NCBI GenBank assembly: GCA_965267245.1
Contig: OZ253939.1
Coordinates: 2,914,001-2,978,000 of the forward strand
Reading direction: 5' to 3'
DNA from: JANSWY01 sp965267245
GTDB lineage: Bacteria; Bacteroidota; Bacteroidia; Cytophagales; Cyclobacteriaceae
Length of the DNA: 64,000 bases
The position numbers and the translations under genes were made by a program. The notes beneath the pieces were generated by a model. The model had not been told where the DNA came from and did not search any database. It was given only the letters and a program-made list of their open reading frames with translations. How positions within the stretch are numbered: position 1 is the stretch's first letter; each line of letters begins with the position of its first letter. Below are positions 35,171 to 42,265 of the stretch, one piece after another.

Positions 35171-35242
35171 CGGTGCTGATGGGGTTCGAACCCACGACCT
35201 CCTCATAGACAGTGAGGCATTCTACCTCTGAACTACAGCACC
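35171..35242 (-). tRNA. tRNA-Asp(GUC)-like gene
   Basis: A full cloverleaf on the minus strand: acceptor GGTGCTG/CAGCACC (seven perfect pairs), D-arm GTTC/GAAT with AGAGGTA loop, anticodon stem CCTCA/TGAGG, loop CTGTCTA (anticodon GTC), variable AGGTC, T-arm GTGGG/CCCAT with TTCGAAC, and discriminator G, as in tRNA-Asp. No CCA is encoded. Position 37 is U, whereas almost all functional tRNAs have a purine there, so it may be a specialised or degenerate copy. It is the first RNA of the array, next to REP-like copy 9. Confidence 0.85.
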
Positions 35243-35275
35243 CTTTCTCAAAATCCAATTCTCCTTACAAAACTC

Positions 35276-35331
35276 TGCTCACCTATCGCTTGCGAAAGGG
35301 GAGCTGTCCAAGCGCAGCAAGGACTGAGGGT
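35276..35331. repeat. REP-like repeat, copy 9
   Basis: CTCACCTATCGC and GCGAAAGGGGAG arms with one change, then CTGTCCAAGCGCAGCAAGGA and CTGAGGGT. It lies between the terminator at 35341 and the Asp-like tRNA. Confidence 0.85.
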
Positions 35332-35340
35332 GACAAAAAA

Positions 35341-35364
35341 AGCCCGACCTTCTCAGGCCGGGCT
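35341..35364 (-). terminator. Strong minus-strand terminator after a 38-codon ORF
   Basis: A 9-bp stem, AGCCCGGCC with GGTCGGGCT on the minus strand (one G-U, which would be A-C on the plus strand), is followed on the minus strand by seven T residues. It lies directly downstream of the small ORF at 35393-35509 and upstream of the tRNA-like array. Confidence 0.85.
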
Positions 35365-35392
35365 TCATACCGAATGGCTATATGGATAACCA

Positions 35393-35509
35393 TCAAGTCA
35401 TATCTTGCCCGACCCGTATTTCACAATATGTACCTCCTGCCTCAAAAGACATTACCTTCTGATCCAGATGATCTAAATTCGTTATGTTACTTACTTGTGC
35501 TATACGCAT
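35393..35509 (-). CDS. Candidate 38-aa small ORF
   Basis: The minus-strand frame starts MRIAQVSNITNLDHLDQKVM and ends EIRVGQDMT. It fits between two terminators, leaving 28 bp to each. No family recognised. It may be a leader peptide, a small protein, or chance within a small noncoding RNA. Confidence 0.35.
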   Translation of the reverse strand: MRIAQVSNITNLDHLDQKVMSFEAGGTYCEIRVGQDMT

Positions 35510-35538
35510 CGTTTATTGCTTAAAAATTTGACACAAAA

Positions 35539-35564
35539 AAACCCAGACTACTTAGCCTGGGTTT
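35539..35564 (-). terminator. Strong minus-strand terminator after a 30-codon ORF
   Basis: AAACCCAGGC pairs with GTCTGGGTTT on the minus strand (one G-U), followed by seven T. It lies 26 bp beyond the stop of the small ORF at 35590-35682. Confidence 0.85.
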
Positions 35565-35589
35565 CTTAATATTTTTATATTCTAAAATA

Positions 35590-35682
35590 TTATTTCATTC
35601 CAGGCCAACACGAATTACAATCTTCTATCCCAAAGCTTAACTTCGCTGGTAGTGGATTTGTATGTCGTGAATATTTTCTCAT
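35590..35682 (-). CDS. Candidate 30-aa small ORF with CxxC
   Basis: The minus-strand frame starts MRKYSRHTNPLPAKLSFGIE and ends DCNSCWPGMK. A basic first half and a CNSCWPG end with a CxxC are unusual for chance DNA, but 30 codons is too short to judge. A strong terminator follows. It may be a small peptide gene or part of a leader RNA. Confidence 0.4.
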   Translation of the reverse strand: MRKYSRHTNPLPAKLSFGIEDCNSCWPGMK

Positions 35683-36514
35683 TGTCTGTATTTATGATGC
35701 AATGGTCGTACAATTTTTTCAAACATGCAAGCACTGAATTGAAAAATCATAAATTAAGTTATTGTTAATTGAAATATTCGCAATCATATCTGATCTAGAA
35801 AAATTAAACACCAAAGTTCATATAAATGATAACCAAGTGAGTCATCGAATCGCAGGGTAGGTTGAAGTCGTTTTATAGGGATTATCAATATTAAAATAAT
35901 ACAATTGTATTGATATAGCACGCATAGCCAAAAATGACATCAATTTTGGCTACTTCATTTTACTTTTTGATTTATCTTTTGCAGCGATTGCGCTCTTTTA
36001 TCTTGTTTATCATTAGATCTTTAACCATTTATTTCATCTTTTTGAAAATTTCGAAATGACCAAAATTCATATTGCAGGAAAATATCGAGATTGATAAACG
36101 GATGAACCACTTTGAAAAATTCTACCCTTATCGGTGGCGTATCAATTGATTCTTTTACCAATTTATTGAGTGAAATTTTCACAGAATATCAAGGGATTTT
36201 AAGATCAATTGATGGTACCAACTGACTAACAATCTTCAGCCATTTTCTTCCCGAAAAGGCACTTAAAAATTTTCTGTAAAAACTTGGGGATTGCCTAAAA
36301 AAAGCAAAAATCAAAACACACTGCGGATCAACTTATGACTAAAATTCAGGTCATTTCTTTAAAACTACCCCGGGTGGGTAGGGTTCATTCCTACTGAAAA
36401 ACCTACTTTCACATTGATCAAACAAAAGATCATTACTTACAGCCACGTCACACATTTCTATTGCTTGCGCAAGCCATCAATTTATTTATTTACATTAATT
36501 AAACTTTAATTACG
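35683..36514. other. AT-rich spacer upstream of the T9SS cargo gene
   Basis: About 830 bp without a recognisable gene. It contains a short inverted repeat, CTACCC (36365-36370) with GGGTAG (36376-36381). Promoters of the divergent small ORF (minus) and of the cargo gene (plus) are expected here. Confidence 0.45.
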
Positions 36515-38152
36515 ATGAAACTTCTATTTTCTACAAGCCTGGCATTGTGCCTGAGCTTAAGCCAACTATTTGCCCAATTTCACGCCAATTATGACAGTTA
36601 CTTCAGAGACTATGCCCATTCTATGGATTACCAGGTATCTGATGATTATATCGTTTCGAGCAAAAATATTGGGCAAGGATCACAAGGGATGTACGCCTCT
36701 ATTTTAAAAATTGACAACAATGGAAATATGCTATGGAATAAAGCATATCATAATGTCCATTTATTCAATGCAGTAAGATATATGGGAAACCAATCAGAAT
36801 TTATGGCCGCTGGTGTTAGTTCTGGAAAAGGTTTACTCATGGGTTTTAAGAAAACTGGCCATGAGATTTATGCATTTAATTATTTCAAGGGACATTATCT
36901 GGACAACACCTCTTTTGACTTCATGCAAAGCACTAAAATTAGGGGAGGGAATGAAATGATAATTTTAGGCACTTTCCAGGAACATGGTTCCAGTAAAAAG
37001 AATCTCCTGGTTGCGTTGGCTGATTACAGCGGCAATATCTTGAAAAGCACAGAAATTGCCTCAGATCACAATGTAAGGGGTAACTGGATTGAGCCATTAA
37101 GTGACGGAGGTTATGCAATTACCGGAACTATTGAGGATGGATGTTCACATGGAAACCGTGGAGACGTAAATATTCTGGTAACCAAGTTGGATAACAACCT
37201 TGAGGTAGTTTGGTCAAAAGTTTTACAAGGCACCAAAAGATTTGAGGAAACTAACTCCAATATTGCACACTGTATTAAAGAGACCAGAGAAGGCGATTTA
37301 GTGCTAACAGGTTACTCCAATCAATTTGTAACTACCGCCTATGCTGACCTCATTTTTGTTGCCAGGTTGAACAGACACGGAAATCCATATTGGGTTTCAA
37401 GCTATGGCCCCTACCCCGTTTCATTTGGTACTTCATCACTTGTAATCAACGATAATGGTGATGGACCTCACTACATGGTTTCAGGGAGCGTTTACTCGGC
37501 TGATGCATCTTCTGGTTGGGACGCAATTTTGCTAGGCGTAAAAGAAACCGGAAGCTTAACTTCTGCCTACACGTATGGCATGCCCCTACATTTTATTCAG
37601 GCTGGAAAGGATCTCAATAATTCCAATAGTGATCAATTGAGTTTCATAGGGCATTCCATCATCAATAGTGATTATGAACTACACCTATTTCAAACCGATC
37701 GGGTAGGTAGAATGCGTGGATGTGAAAATGAGCCGAGAATAGATGTCACGGAACATCGATTTGAAGTATGCAACGTAGAACTGGAATATCGAAGAGTTAC
37801 GCTGTCCAAAGTAAGTGCATCACTTCAGTCCTCCTCATTGTCATTCAATCAAAGTGGTTGTGGATTAGCTACTGGGGGTAGAATGGAAGAGAACAACGAT
37901 AATAAATCTGGAGAGATGAGCTTAAATGCTTATCCTAATCCTACTCAGGAAGAATTGAAAGTAATATTACCTTTCAAAGCAAACATGATTGAAATCCTGG
38001 ACCTAAGTGGAAAGTCAATGATCCAAAAATTAGGGGCGTTCACAGAAAAGGAAATGACTATCGATGTAGAAGAGCTGAGTGAAGGAATTTATTTACTCCA
38101 AATTCACAACACAAAAGGCGACATTGAGTCACTGAGATTTATCAAAAATTAA
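36515..38152 (+). CDS. Secreted protein with C-terminal T9SS (Por) sorting domain
   Basis: A signal peptide (LLFSTSLALCLSLSQLFAQ) precedes about 430 residues with repeated short blocks such as ILKIDNNGNMLWNKAYH, VTKLDNNLEVVWSKVLQG and VARLNRHGNPYWVSSYG, which look like beta-propeller blades with an N-x-x-x-W pattern. The last 80 residues, beginning LNAYPNPTQEELKV and ending GIYLLQIHNTKGDIESLRFI, are a type A T9SS sorting domain, so the protein should be exported across the outer membrane. The function of the propeller is unknown. Confidence 0.85.
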   Translation: MKLLFSTSLALCLSLSQLFAQFHANYDSYFRDYAHSMDYQVSDDYIVSSKNIGQGSQGMYASILKIDNNGNMLWNKAYHNVHLFNAVRYMGNQSEFMAAGVSSGKGLLMGFKKTGHEIYAFNYFKGHYLDNTSFDFMQSTKIRGGNEMIILGTFQEHGSSKKNLLVALADYSGNILKSTEIASDHNVRGNWIEPLSDGGYAITGTIEDGCSHGNRGDVNILVTKLDNNLEVVWSKVLQGTKRFEETNSNIAHCIKETREGDLVLTGYSNQFVTTAYADLIFVARLNRHGNPYWVSSYGPYPVSFGTSSLVINDNGDGPHYMVSGSVYSADASSGWDAILLGVKETGSLTSAYTYGMPLHFIQAGKDLNNSNSDQLSFIGHSIINSDYELHLFQTDRVGRMRGCENEPRIDVTEHRFEVCNVELEYRRVTLSKVSASLQSSSLSFNQSGCGLATGGRMEENNDNKSGEMSLNAYPNPTQEELKVILPFKANMIEILDLSGKSMIQKLGAFTEKEMTIDVEELSEGIYLLQIHNTKGDIESLRFIKN

Positions 38153-38333
38153 ACTATTTACACAAAATATAAGATTAACATCAGCCTCAATAGATATTTT
38201 ATGAGGTTGATGTTTTCAATTTTTGCATACGAACCAAATTTGATACAGGAAAATAATTTCTCATTCCTTGAAAATCTTCCTTCTTTTGTGGATAGATTTT
38301 TTGCCTCTTAACCATGGACAAATTTCATTTTAT

Positions 38334-39122
38334 ATGCAAAAAGTAATTTTCACTTTATACCTACTATTCTTCTTCAGTTATCTGTCTAATGCCCAAATAC
38401 TTAAAGTTGACAAAGGGGACATCATTGCTGATACCAGCTACTGGGCTGGTAGCATTAATTTTAAACTCAACATCAATAACCAAAGTGCCACTGCTACTGA
38501 AAACATCACCTTTGTAGGGACTAATCTGGGCGCTGATCTCAGTTACATCGGTGAGAAGCATCTGTACTTACTGATCAATAAATTGCGATATTTTACTTCT
38601 GGTACAGGACCTTTTGTAAGTACCGGATATGCACATTTACGTGTCAATTGGATGAGGCAAAATATCCTTTCGTATGAAAATTTTGCTCAGGTGCAGTATG
38701 ACCGAGGAAGAAATATGCCCTGGCGAGGGTTAATTGGTGGAGGCACCAGAATTCGTATACACAAGGCCAAAAAATCATATTTTCATGTAGGAGTAGGCGC
38801 AATGTTTGAACAAGAAAGATGGAAAACTTTCGAAAGCACAACCATAGAAAAAAACATCTGGAAAGTAAATACTTACATTGGGCAAAGAAGCAAGTTCAAC
38901 GAAACAACTTCTCTACATACCACAGTGTACTATCAGGGAGGATATGACAATGAAGATGATGTGTTCAGAAACAGAATCAGTGGAGACATTGCACTTACGT
39001 TTGGTATTACCAAAGCACTGGCATTTGAGGCAGAGTTGAGCGTACAATACGAAGACAAACCCATCATTGATATCAACAACTTTGTTTATACACTTAGTAA
39101 TGGTGTGGTTTTAAGTTTTTAA
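38334..39122 (+). CDS. DUF481 family outer-membrane protein
   Basis: After a signal peptide (FTLYLLFFFSYLSNAQ) the protein consists of amphipathic beta strands ending in aromatic residues (for example YAHLRVNWMRQNILSYENFA and the final FVYTLSNGVVLSF), as in DUF481 beta-barrels. Length is about 263 aa, the usual size. ATG 38334 gives the signal peptide directly; an earlier in-frame start adds 22 residues without function. The role of DUF481 proteins is unknown; some resemble salt-stress-induced outer-membrane proteins. Confidence 0.8.
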   Translation: MQKVIFTLYLLFFFSYLSNAQILKVDKGDIIADTSYWAGSINFKLNINNQSATATENITFVGTNLGADLSYIGEKHLYLLINKLRYFTSGTGPFVSTGYAHLRVNWMRQNILSYENFAQVQYDRGRNMPWRGLIGGGTRIRIHKAKKSYFHVGVGAMFEQERWKTFESTTIEKNIWKVNTYIGQRSKFNETTSLHTTVYYQGGYDNEDDVFRNRISGDIALTFGITKALAFEAELSVQYEDKPIIDINNFVYTLSNGVVLSF

Positions 39123-39151
39123 TGGATACATGAATTGATAATGGATATATC

Positions 39152-39433
39152 ATGCTAAAGGAAGTAAACTGTGAGCACCTTGAGAATTTCGAAAAAATTG
39201 AACCAAATAAATATGAGTGTGAAGAATGCGTGAAAACCGGAAGCAACTGGGTGCATCTCAGAACCTGCCAGACTTGTGGTGTTACCCTCTGCTGCGATTC
39301 TTCACCTAATCAGCATGCTTCGAAGCATGCTAAAAGTTCACAACACCCTGTTGCAATTTCTGCTGAACCAAATGAAAATTGGGCTTATTGCTATAAGCAT
39401 CAGGAAATCAAAATATTCAAAAAAATAAAGTGA
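39152..39433 (+). CDS. UBP-type zinc finger protein
   Basis: The 93-aa protein is little more than one zinc finger of the ubiquitin-protease (UBP/BUZ) type: CEHL near the start, YECEECVKTGSNWVHLRTC, CGVTLCCDSSPNQHASKH and SQHPVAIS supply the conserved Cys and His residues in order. In eukaryotes such fingers bind the ubiquitin C-terminus; bacterial ones have unknown partners. It follows the DUF481 gene by 29 bp. Confidence 0.85.
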   Translation: MLKEVNCEHLENFEKIEPNKYECEECVKTGSNWVHLRTCQTCGVTLCCDSSPNQHASKHAKSSQHPVAISAEPNENWAYCYKHQEIKIFKKIK

Positions 39434-39478
39434 CCAGTCTCTACCAGCCACTTTTGGAAATTAAAGTCTGAGGAAAAC

Positions 39479-41347
39479 CTATTCCTCAATTGTAATCTTA
39501 TGATCCGGATGGATTTGCACATTATGAGCCCTGAAAATCTTCTCATACTTTTCATAATGATTCTTCGGAATCACTTTTCCATTGATATGGATCTTGTAAT
39601 CAGGAAATGATACGCTAACAGAGGATTTCTTTTTTATTATACCATCCTTCAAGCATTCTTCAATCAATATTCTTGTAAATGCTTCTTTCCTTGCAACCTC
39701 CTCAGAGAGTCGCTCTGTTTCCAGTTTATGCTTCAATACCATTAGTTCCTGATCCCGCACTATTTGCTCCTGCCTTAGCTTTGCAATTTGTTGCTTCTTA
39801 ATAGCCATCTCCTGCTTATCTTCTGCAACTTTCATTTCCTCTATCGCTTTCTTTTCAGCATAGGCTAATTTCTCCTGTTGCAGACGTAACTCATGAATTC
39901 TTTTTTCCTGGGCCTCCTGTTGATAAAATTCTGCTTGCTTCTGTCTTTTCAAACCTAATTCCTGCTGAAGCTCCAGCATTTCTCTTTGCTCTTTCTCAAG
40001 CATTTCTTGTTGCTTTTCTAGTTGACGATAAGCCTGCTCCAATCTTAATTTCTGTTCGATAAGCTCTTTTCTCTCAACTTCACTCAATTCTTCAAGTCCT
40101 TCTTGAGAAAGCAGTGGCTCTACCTTTTTTATCGCTTTGGTTGCGACTGCTTTTGGAGCAACCGGCTCTTCAGGTGAATTTTCAACTTCTTCAGCCTCTG
40201 GTGCTTCCTTCACCCTACTTGTGTCTTGATAAGTTACTAATTCAGACGTGTACTCTTCAGCTGCCGGCGTTTCTAATTCCGGAACTGTCTTGAGCTCAGT
40301 TACAGTAGTCTCAGTCTTATCCCTCTGATAATTGAATGAAACCAGGATAATACTTGAAAGGAATAACAAACCAAATACTAACGAGTGCTTGGGGTATCTG
40401 CTTCCATTTTTTGTAGAACTGTCTCCAAGAAGTCGTTTCATTCTTTGGAGTACAGTTCCCTTTTTGTTGTTAAAAAAATACATTGCCATTTTATTTTGAG
40501 TTTTTGAATTACTGATTTGTAAGTTGCCCAACGCTCGCACCAAACTGATTTGACTAGGTGAAAACCTTACAGCTATATCATCACAAGCATGTTCTCTTTC
40601 CTTGTCAATTTCGTTGGACAGGTACCACACCGCTGGATGATAAAACATCACATTGGTAATGGCTCTTTGAATAATATTGAAGAAATAATCGTAGCGTTTA
40701 ATATGTGCTAATTCATGTAACAGAATAGACTCTACCTCTTCAGTAGATAAGCCTGCAAAAAAACCTATAGGTACCAGAATTACAGGTTTTAAAGTTCCCA
40801 TGGTAAGTGGAGATCCAGCCCTTTTTGAAAACCTGAATTGAACTACCTGATGCACTCCAAGCCGCCTGGACAGATCATGCAATTTTTCGTTCCATTTCTC
40901 AGGTACTTCAAAAGTATCCTTACTCCTCAACATGAAAGCATAATACCATGTAGTAGCACTTCTCAAACTAAATATAAGTGTTCCGAAGATCCAGAAGACA
41001 CCAATTATGGATGTGTAATTAGACAGAACTCCGCTTAATGACTCTCCTCTTACATCAAAGGCTTCAACTAAATCATAGGGAACATTCCATACTTCATTCT
41101 GTAAGGATTGACCTTTCGCTCCTGCAACTAAATTTGATTGACTTAAATAGAAGTAAATTATAAAAAGGCTACTAAATGATAGAATTAATCCTACATACCC
41201 AATCACATATCTTACTGATGCATTCCGGTGATCAACCATTTTCATGAGGATTCCAGCTAACCCAATAATGAGCGTCACCAACCACAAACTGTGAAATACG
41301 GTCCATCCAATTAAACTTAATAATTCTTGCTGCATACTATTCATCAC
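39479..41347 (-). CDS. BlaR1-like M56 membrane metallopeptidase with charged C-terminal region
   Basis: The first 310 residues are a BlaR1/MecR1-type M56 peptidase: four membrane segments, HELAH (211-215) as the zinc site, and EREHACDD further on. After a last membrane helix near residue 330 comes a periplasmic part that lacks a penicillin-binding sensor domain. It is instead about 200 residues of Glu/Gln/Lys-rich coiled coil, ending in a small basic domain. It overlaps the BlaI-type repressor gene by 4 bp, so it probably senses a signal and relieves repression by cleavage; the signal is not a beta-lactam as far as the sequence shows. Confidence 0.88.
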   Translation of the reverse strand: MMNSMQQELLSLIGWTVFHSLWLVTLIIGLAGILMKMVDHRNASVRYVIGYVGLILSFSSLFIIYFYLSQSNLVAGAKGQSLQNEVWNVPYDLVEAFDVRGESLSGVLSNYTSIIGVFWIFGTLIFSLRSATTWYYAFMLRSKDTFEVPEKWNEKLHDLSRRLGVHQVVQFRFSKRAGSPLTMGTLKPVILVPIGFFAGLSTEEVESILLHELAHIKRYDYFFNIIQRAITNVMFYHPAVWYLSNEIDKEREHACDDIAVRFSPSQISLVRALGNLQISNSKTQNKMAMYFFNNKKGTVLQRMKRLLGDSSTKNGSRYPKHSLVFGLLFLSSIILVSFNYQRDKTETTVTELKTVPELETPAAEEYTSELVTYQDTSRVKEAPEAEEVENSPEEPVAPKAVATKAIKKVEPLLSQEGLEELSEVERKELIEQKLRLEQAYRQLEKQQEMLEKEQREMLELQQELGLKRQKQAEFYQQEAQEKRIHELRLQQEKLAYAEKKAIEEMKVAEDKQEMAIKKQQIAKLRQEQIVRDQELMVLKHKLETERLSEEVARKEAFTRILIEECLKDGIIKKKSSVSVSFPDYKIHINGKVIPKNHYEKYEKIFRAHNVQIHPDHKITIEE

Positions 41348-41727
41348 GATTTATGTTGATCCATTTTATCCAATAATTTCCTGATTTCATCAAGCTCTTC
41401 CTGTGAGGTGTTGCCATTACCCAATGCATGAAGGACAAGGTCTCCCACGGAATTACCAAAAGCAGTTGCAACTAATTTTTCAAACATACTCTCACGTATG
41501 TCAGTTGCCTGAAAACTTGAGGAGTAAATGTGCGATTTACCTTCTCCATCAGCCCTGGAAACCATTTTCTTCTCCAGCATTCGCTGCATTTGTTTAAGTG
41601 TTGTAGTGTACCCCACTTTTCGTTTCTTGCTGATCTGAGCGTGAACAGCCTTAACTGTGGCAGGCTCTATTTCCCATAGTACCTGCAGAATTTCCATCTC
41701 CGCTTCAGAAGGTTTTTGTTGCGACAT
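41344..41727 (-). CDS. BlaI/MecI/CopY-family repressor
   Basis: The 127-aa protein has the winged helix of the BlaI family: SEAEMEILQVLWEIEPATV, then VGYTTTLKQMQRMLEKKMV and DGEGKSHIYSS, with a C-terminal dimerisation helix. It overlaps the BlaR1-like gene by 4 bp. Two perfect palindromes with the sequence TACGAC, four A or T, GTCGTA lie 35 and 64 bp upstream of the start and are the obvious operators, giving autorepression. Confidence 0.92.
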   Translation of the reverse strand: MSQQKPSEAEMEILQVLWEIEPATVKAVHAQISKKRKVGYTTTLKQMQRMLEKKMVSRADGEGKSHIYSSSFQATDIRESMFEKLVATAFGNSVGDLVLHALGNGNTSQEELDEIRKLLDKMDQHKS

Positions 41728-41761
41728 TTTATTTTATTTATTCAACTTGAACACAAACATA

Positions 41762-41806
41762 TACGACAAAAGTCGTAATGCAAATTATTCTACGACTTTT
41801 GTCGTA
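41762..41806. promoter_or_regulatory. Paired BlaI-type operators
   Basis: Two perfect inverted repeats, TACGACAAAAGTCGTA (41762-41777) and TACGACTTTTGTCGTA (41791-41806), start 29 bp apart. They lie upstream of the BlaI-type gene, in the spacer shared with the VOC gene. The near-identity of the two sites argues for binding by the repressor encoded next to them. Confidence 0.85.
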
Positions 41807-41839
41807 AAAAAGTTATAAAAAAATGATAATTGGTAAGTA

Positions 41840-42265
41840 TTACTTGGCGAATAGTTGTCTTAAATCCTTGAATGCTTTGAATTCTAAGGCATTTCCAGAC
41901 GGATCCTTGAAGAACATAGTAGCTTGTTCCCCAGGTTTACCTTCAAATCGGATATAGGGTTCAATGACGAAAGTAATTCCATGATTGACTAACCTGTCTC
42001 TGAGTGAATGCCAATCTTCCCAAGTCAAGACCACCCCGAAATGTGGCACTGGCACCTCATGTCCATCCACTGGATTTGAACCAGAGGAACTTTCATTTGC
42101 AGCTTGATAGTGAATCACAAACTGGTGGCCGAAGAAGTTATAATCCACCCAATTTGTATCACTTCTTCCTTCCTCAAAACCCATGATACCACTATAGAAT
42201 TCTCTGGCTTTTTGTATATCATCTACTGGAACTGCAAGATGAAATGGCATTAGATTATCATTCAT
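41840..42265 (-). CDS. VOC-family (glyoxalase/bleomycin-resistance-like) protein
   Basis: The 141-aa protein reads MPFHLAVPVDDIQKAREFYS at the start and ends FFKDPSGNALEFKAF, the two halves of a VOC fold with conserved His and Glu metal ligands (HLAV, EF at the end). Its N-terminal ATG 42265 overlaps the stop of the sensor kinase gene by 8 bp. The substrate is unknown. The gene reads away from the BlaI operators. Confidence 0.85.
   Translation of the reverse strand: MNDNLMPFHLAVPVDDIQKAREFYSGIMGFEEGRSDTNWVDYNFFGHQFVIHYQAANESSSGSNPVDGHEVPVPHFGVVLTWEDWHSLRDRLVNHGITFVIEPYIRFEGKPGEQATMFFKDPSGNALEFKAFKDLRQLFAK

Noticed and set aside
30869..35331. A CRISPR array
   Set aside because: The repeats are 52-58 bp, partly palindromic, irregularly spaced (17 to over 1000 bp) and separated by genes and tRNA-like RNAs; no cas gene is present.
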